Positions 5,999 through 9,236 of a stretch of 9,236 nucleotides of DNA are shown piece after piece. Position numbers and translations under genes: made by a program. How positions within the stretch are numbered: the stretch's first letter is position 1; each line of letters begins with the position of its first letter. This stretch comes from a bacterium. GTDB taxonomy: Bacteria; Spirochaetota; UBA4802; UBA5550. The notes under the pieces were generated by a model that was given only the letters and a program-made list of their open reading frames with translations, was not told the DNA's origin and made no database searches. Location of the stretch: assembly GCA_024224995.1 (NCBI GenBank), contig JAAENB010000357.1, positions 1 to 9,236 on the forward strand. Direction: 5' to 3'.

Positions 5999-6988
5999 GT
6001 GAAAGATCTGATTAACAACATTTATGAAGAAATACTCAGCAGGAACACCTATCTCGACAAGTTTTCTGTTCCTCAATCTGATGATTTTTTTCAGGAAATT
6101 GCCAATCGCTATAAACTGATCCTTTTTAATGTTCCCAAACTCTTTAAAATGCTTGAAAACGCGAAAATGATCTTCTCTTTTACTATTGTTGAAGAAGACA
6201 GGTCCAAAAAAATAAGAAAGGTTGAGGGTTATGTTATTACGAAGGGTGATACCATAAGAAAGCTCATAAAACATTACGAAGGAATTTTCCTCGATCATTA
6301 CGCTGCCGAATTTACTGAAAAACCTTCAATAGATAAGGCCATACAGAATATCGCTCCCAAAGTTAAAGACTATAACAACACCCCTCTTGGAAACATCGCC
6401 AGGATATTTATTAGCCTGGCTACTTTTATGGATGAACTGGAGAAAAATATCTCTCAATATTCCAAAAGTATTCAGGAAAAAAAGCTGGAGGAAGAGCTGG
6501 AAGGCTGCAGCCCTGCCTCTTTCGTTGCCGGTGAAGGCGGCGGCATTGCAGCTGCCTCGTCTTCCCCAACCGCAAGAAGCAAACCAAAGGCTAAAGCAGG
6601 CGCCTGGAAAGAACCTGTCGAAACCAGTTCCGGCACCAGCTCCGGCACCAATTCCGGTTCCGGGCAGCCCAGGAAAGCAAAGGACTCTTCCCAGCCCGAA
6701 AAAGCTATGGAATATGGCGATATCCAGTCCAATAAAAAAGCGCTCAGTATTTATGGTGTTGATTTCTATACCCGCATCTGCTTCAGAGATTACCAGTTTT
6801 CCGTTATTCAAAAACTGATTGATGAAGGCAGTATCAATAAAGAAAAAGACCTGCTCACGATCAAAAAGTATCTCAAAAAAGAACGGGCTAACGCGGACCA
6901 GGATATGAAGGTCCAGGAATTCGCGCAAGATATCAACATGCTGGAAAAGAGTATTAACTCCCGGATGAAGCAAATCCAGGACAAGTAA
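5999..6988 (+). CDS. Uncharacterised two-part protein with low-complexity linker
   Basis: 329 residues from a GTG start with a strong GGGAGG (5986-5991) seven bases upstream. No signal peptide or membrane segment is seen, so it is probably cytoplasmic. Residues 1-168 look mostly helical with one beta-rich stretch (58-80: FSFTIVEEDRSKK then VEGYVITKGD). Residues 170-245 are a Gly/Ser/Ala/Pro/Thr/Lys linker, including a Ser-Gly-Thr repeat (209-222). Residues 246-329 form a charged helical C-terminus, with IYGVDFYTRICFRDYQF (251-267) the likely core and coiled-coil character at about 280-329. No catalytic motif and no family is recognised. It sits between a lipoprotein and a flavoprotein, with only one base between its TAA and the next start, so it is probably co-expressed with both. 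An adaptor or scaffold role is only a guess. Confidence 0.8.
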   Translation: MKDLINNIYEEILSRNTYLDKFSVPQSDDFFQEIANRYKLILFNVPKLFKMLENAKMIFSFTIVEEDRSKKIRKVEGYVITKGDTIRKLIKHYEGIFLDHYAAEFTEKPSIDKAIQNIAPKVKDYNNTPLGNIARIFISLATFMDELEKNISQYSKSIQEKKLEEELEGCSPASFVAGEGGGIAAASSSPTARSKPKAKAGAWKEPVETSSGTSSGTNSGSGQPRKAKDSSQPEKAMEYGDIQSNKKALSIYGVDFYTRICFRDYQFSVIQKLIDEGSINKEKDLLTIKKYLKKERANADQDMKVQEFAQDINMLEKSINSRMKQIQDK

Positions 6989-6989
6989 T

Positions 6990-8213
6990 TTGAAAAAAAT
7001 AGCTATTATCGGCGGTGGTGCTTCCGGCCTCATTGCCGCCTGTTTCGCTGCCGGTGAAAACAAGCAGGTTCTCCTTTTTGAAAAGCAGAAAAAGCCGGGA
7101 AAAAAGATCCTCATTACCGGGAACGGCCGGTGTAATATCACGAACAGGAATATTGACCCGTCCCGGTATCACGGCAGAAACCCCCGTTTTGTTAATAATG
7201 TTTTTGGACAGTTTGGTCCGGAAGATACTACCCGTTTCTTCGAATCCATTGGCCTTCCCCTGGTTGAATTAAACGACGGCAAACTGTTCCCCGCGTCTCT
7301 CCAGGCTTCTGTTGTTCCGAAACTATTCTTATATGAGTTAAAGAAAAAAAATGTTGATATCCATTTAGAAGAAAAAATCGATTCTATTGTTCCTCCCTCA
7401 AGTCCGGGCAAAGAATTTACCCTTATTACGGGAAGCGGCAAAAAACACCCGGTCCATTCCGTTATCCTTGCTGCCGGGAGCTGCGCCTATCCCCAGGCCG
7501 GCGCGAGCAAAGCTGGCTATGACCTGGCGAAATCCCTTGGTCATAAGGTTTATGATCCGTTTCCGGCAATTCTTCCGATAACGATCCCCCTGAAAATTAT
7601 TCACACCCTTCAGGGAATTAAATGGGATTGCTCGGTCCGGGCCGTCCATAAGAAAAAAACCATTGCCCGGTCGTCCGGGGAACTGCTCTTTACCGCTTTC
7701 GGCATCTCCGGTCCCGCGGCTCTTGATGTTTCCCGGGCTGTTAACGATACGGTTACAAAAGGAGAACCTGTTGAGATTATTATCGACCTGTTTCCCGGTC
7801 TTTCTCCTGATGAACTCAATTCCCGGCTGGACCTGCTCTGGTACGACAGCGGCAAAAAACTCTCTTTCTCCCTTCTGGGTATCCTCAAAGAAAGAATGCC
7901 CGAGGTTCTGCTCTCCATTACGGGGATTGATCCTGAAAGAAGAGTTGGCTCTATTTCCGGTGAAGAGAAAAAGCTCATTGTTTCCACGTTAAAAGGGCTT
8001 GCTCTTAAGCCGGGAAAGGCGAGAAGCTTTGACGAAGCTGTGGTTGCCGCAGGTGGGGTGGATGTAAACGAGGTCACCCCTTCTACGATGGAGTCTAAAA
8101 TAATTAAAAACCTTTATATTACCGGCGAACTGCTCGATATCGATGGAGACAGCGGGGGGTTTAACCTGCAATTCGCGTGGAGTACGGGGGTTATTGCGGG
8201 GAGGGAGCAATAA
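6990..8213 (+). CDS. BaiN/HI0933-family NAD(P)/FAD-dependent oxidoreductase
   Basis: 407 residues, full length for the family (about 400-420). It starts at TTG 6990, one base after the previous stop, with an AGGA in the end of that gene as ribosome site. FAD-binding Rossmann motif IIGGGASGLIAA (6-17) opens it, then the family hallmark GKKILITGNGRCNITN (37-52). Further signatures are LAAGSCAYPQAGASKAGYDL (160-179), ELLFTAFGISGPAALDVSR (231-249), VVAAGGVDVNEV (351-362) and the C-terminal FAD signature NLYITGELLDIDGDSGGFN (374-392). Some relatives (BaiN) were linked to bile-acid reduction, but most members have no assigned substrate, so a flavoprotein reductase or dehydrogenase in the cytoplasm is the safe call. 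It is the last gene of the lipoprotein operon. Confidence 0.93.
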   Translation: MKKIAIIGGGASGLIAACFAAGENKQVLLFEKQKKPGKKILITGNGRCNITNRNIDPSRYHGRNPRFVNNVFGQFGPEDTTRFFESIGLPLVELNDGKLFPASLQASVVPKLFLYELKKKNVDIHLEEKIDSIVPPSSPGKEFTLITGSGKKHPVHSVILAAGSCAYPQAGASKAGYDLAKSLGHKVYDPFPAILPITIPLKIIHTLQGIKWDCSVRAVHKKKTIARSSGELLFTAFGISGPAALDVSRAVNDTVTKGEPVEIIIDLFPGLSPDELNSRLDLLWYDSGKKLSFSLLGILKERMPEVLLSITGIDPERRVGSISGEEKKLIVSTLKGLALKPGKARSFDEAVVAAGGVDVNEVTPSTMESKIIKNLYITGELLDIDGDSGGFNLQFAWSTGVIAGREQ

Positions 8214-8217
8214 AAAA

Positions 8218-8262
8218 GTTCGAGGTTCGAGGTTCGAGGTTCGAGGTTCGAGGTTCGAGGTT
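8218..8262. repeat. 7-bp tandem repeat (GTTCGAG), 6.4 copies
   Basis: GTT followed by six perfect copies of CGAGGTT, beginning five bases after the flavoprotein stop codon. Its position in a convergent gap (8214-8311) suggests slippage-generated DNA rather than a gene. A frame through it encodes a spurious FEVRGSR repeat peptide. No terminator is evident in the gap. Confidence 0.9.
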
Positions 8263-8311
8263 GAAAGATTTAAGCCAGGAACCTGATCCTTACGATGAAT
8301 TATCCCTTCGT

Positions 8312-8581
8312 TTAGAACAGGGTCATGTAGCCTTCGAGGGTGGAGATTTTTCGACAGATATCGTGGAGTTGGTCATGGGTTTGAAAGACTGCTGTTACGG
8401 TGTATGAGATGAAAGTGTTTTTGCTGCTTTCCTTGCCGGTGACCGTTCCTGTAAGGCCGTTCTCTGCGAGGAGCTGTTCTATCCGCTCCGGGGTGTTTTC
8501 GTTTTTCCTGAATACCGCTTTAAACATTACTTCCGTGGGGTAATCGACATTTTTTTCTATGTTTTTTGGTGTTGTGTCCAT
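8312..8581 (-). CDS. DUF493 (YbeD-like) small protein
   Basis: 89 residues, matching the size of E. coli YbeD (87). The DUF493 layout is visible: Y-P-T-E-V-M-F-K-A-V-F (14-24) as the first strand, a helix over PERIEQLLAENG (31-42), a central S-K-N-T-F-I-S-Y-T-V-T-A strand (53-64), and a second helix and final strand QLHDICRKISTLEGYMTLF (71-89). The fold is an ACT-like alpha/beta domain, and the family is thought to be regulatory with no settled function. AAGG lies about six bases before the ATG. A TTGACA (8647-8642, minus strand) lies 60 bases upstream, but the -10 region is poor. It converges on the flavoprotein operon. Confidence 0.85.
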   Translation of the reverse strand: MDTTPKNIEKNVDYPTEVMFKAVFRKNENTPERIEQLLAENGLTGTVTGKESSKNTFISYTVTAVFQTHDQLHDICRKISTLEGYMTLF

Positions 8582-8721
8582 GGGTGACCTTTATTCAGTT
8601 TTTCAATATTTTTTGTGATACGTTCCTATTACAGGTATATTTGTCAAATAAAAAATGTTGTTCCTGTTCAGGTGAGATCCAGCATAACAAACAAAAACGA
8701 CAGAATAAAAATCATTGCTCT

Positions 8722-8754
8722 ATCTTTCCCTCTATACAATAAAGAGGTAAAGAT
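8722..8754 (-). terminator. Probable terminator of the HAD gene
   Basis: On the minus strand ATCTTTACCTCT (8754-8743) and AGAGGGAAAGAT (8733-8722) form a 12-bp stem with one A-G mismatch and a 9-nt loop. It begins about 20 bases after the HAD stop codon. A T-rich run (TTTTTATT) begins about 10 bases past the stem, further away than in a textbook terminator. The rest of 8582-8772 shows no gene. Confidence 0.5.
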
Positions 8755-8772
8755 AAAGCCCCTAAATTTCGT

Positions 8773-9236
8773 TTATTTATTAAGCAGTTTATAATTCTCC
8801 GCTTCATCAACCTCTCCCAGCAGCAGCACCTTCATCCCGGTTACCCACTTCCCCGTATTCTCATTCCGTCCTTGCAGCACATACCGCGGATTTCCCTCTT
8901 TCTTCTCCTGCGCTTCCACCGCTTGAGCCGCGCCCCGGGCGATCCCTTTCCCCGATTTATACCGGTTAAGAATCAACCCCAGCCTGGTATCTTTAAACTG
9001 CGACATCATCTCCCAATCCGTATCTGCGTCTCCGGCTACTATAAGCGGTCCCTTCCCGCCCCTGGCACGGGCGAAAATATTTTCCACGTTTTTCTTTTTC
9101 CCTTCGCGGTAATTAAACTCGTAATTATCCCGGTACTTTGCCATCAGTTTCCCATCCGTCAAAGCAAGCCGCATGCCGATAATATTCTCTTCCGGAATAC
9201 CATACCCGTATTTGGGATTACAGGCAATTGCCTTAA
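8773..9236 (-). CDS. HAD-superfamily hydrolase, PchP-like (5' end outside window)
   Basis: The frame stays open to the window edge, giving 153 C-terminal residues; the ATG at 9174 is internal. The upstream codons read NPKYGYGIPEENIIG, the usual lead-in to MRLALTDGKL in this family. HAD motif IV is clear in GPLIVAGDADTDWEMM (62-77 of the visible part), with the metal-binding Asp pair; a lysine run at REGKKKNV can supply motif III. The end (LGLILNR..., RYVLQGRNENTGKW) resembles phosphorylcholine-phosphatase-like HAD enzymes. The nucleophile motif DxDxT, and any signal peptide, lie outside the window. A phosphatase on a small phospho-ester is likely; phosphorylcholine as substrate is not established. 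A stem-loop terminator follows. Confidence 0.85.
   Translation of the reverse strand, partial: KAIACNPKYGYGIPEENIIGMRLALTDGKLMAKYRDNYEFNYREGKKKNVENIFARARGGKGPLIVAGDADTDWEMMSQFKDTRLGLILNRYKSGKGIARGAAQAVEAQEKKEGNPRYVLQGRNENTGKWVTGMKVLLLGEVDEAENYKLLNK

Noticed and set aside
6326..7141. Long minus-strand open frame opposite the unknown protein and flavoprotein
   Set aside because: Its peptide is Phe/Arg/Gly-rich, spans the junction of two well-supported plus-strand genes, and has no domain signature.
8218..8262. Possible CRISPR array
   Set aside because: The units are 7 bp and contiguous, with no spacers and no cas genes nearby.
8177..8407. Plus-strand frame with FEVRGSR repeats
   Set aside because: The repeat peptide is produced by the 7-bp tandem array, and the frame overlaps the flavoprotein end and the DUF493 gene.

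Overview
The window looks like a chromosomal stretch from a diderm (Gram-negative type) bacterium of middling G+C. It has a lipoprotein signal, an ElyC-like envelope protein and a DUF493/YbeD-like protein. Three genes start with TTG or GTG, and short palindromic or tandem repeats fill several intergenic gaps. A spirochaete or another environmental anaerobe would fit the non-ATG starts and the relaxed lipobox, but no RNA gene or marker is present, so the phylum is only a guess.

Layout. Positions 1-294 are non-coding and packed with palindromes; a 218-bp segment is bounded by an imperfect inverted repeat of about 36 bp and resembles a MITE. A minus-strand block follows. At 295-1818 lies a TPR protein with a CxxC N-terminus and a winged-helix-like middle that resembles the C-terminal part of a STAND regulator without the NTPase. 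Next come a repeat and dyad region (1819-2040) and a tightly coupled pair: an ElyC/YdcF-like membrane protein (2041-2808) and, upstream of it, a 750-residue fusion of an ATP-grasp ligase to an FMN-dependent alpha-hydroxy-acid dehydrogenase (2809-5061, TTG start). The leader of the fusion gene carries an 18-bp tandem repeat that also occurs once in the palindrome region at the window start.

A divergent promoter region (about 5160-5330) separates this block from a plus-strand operon. The operon holds a repeat-bearing lipoprotein (5329-5952), an unrecognised two-part protein with a low-complexity linker (5999-6988, GTG start) and, one base downstream, a BaiN/HI0933-family flavoprotein (6990-8213, TTG start). 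A 7-bp tandem repeat sits just after the operon. Two minus-strand genes converge on it: a DUF493 protein (8312-8581) and the C-terminal part of a PchP-like HAD hydrolase (8773 to the window edge).

How they work together: the fusion enzyme and the ElyC-like protein are translationally coupled (stop and start codons abut). The lipoprotein, unknown protein and flavoprotein are probably co-transcribed from a good sigma70-type promoter at 5252-5280. No complete known pathway, phage, IS transposase, CRISPR or RNA gene is visible. The most unusual items are the ATP-grasp/FMN fusion, the orphan STAND-like TPR protein, the uncharacterised lipoprotein operon and the families of small dispersed repeats.
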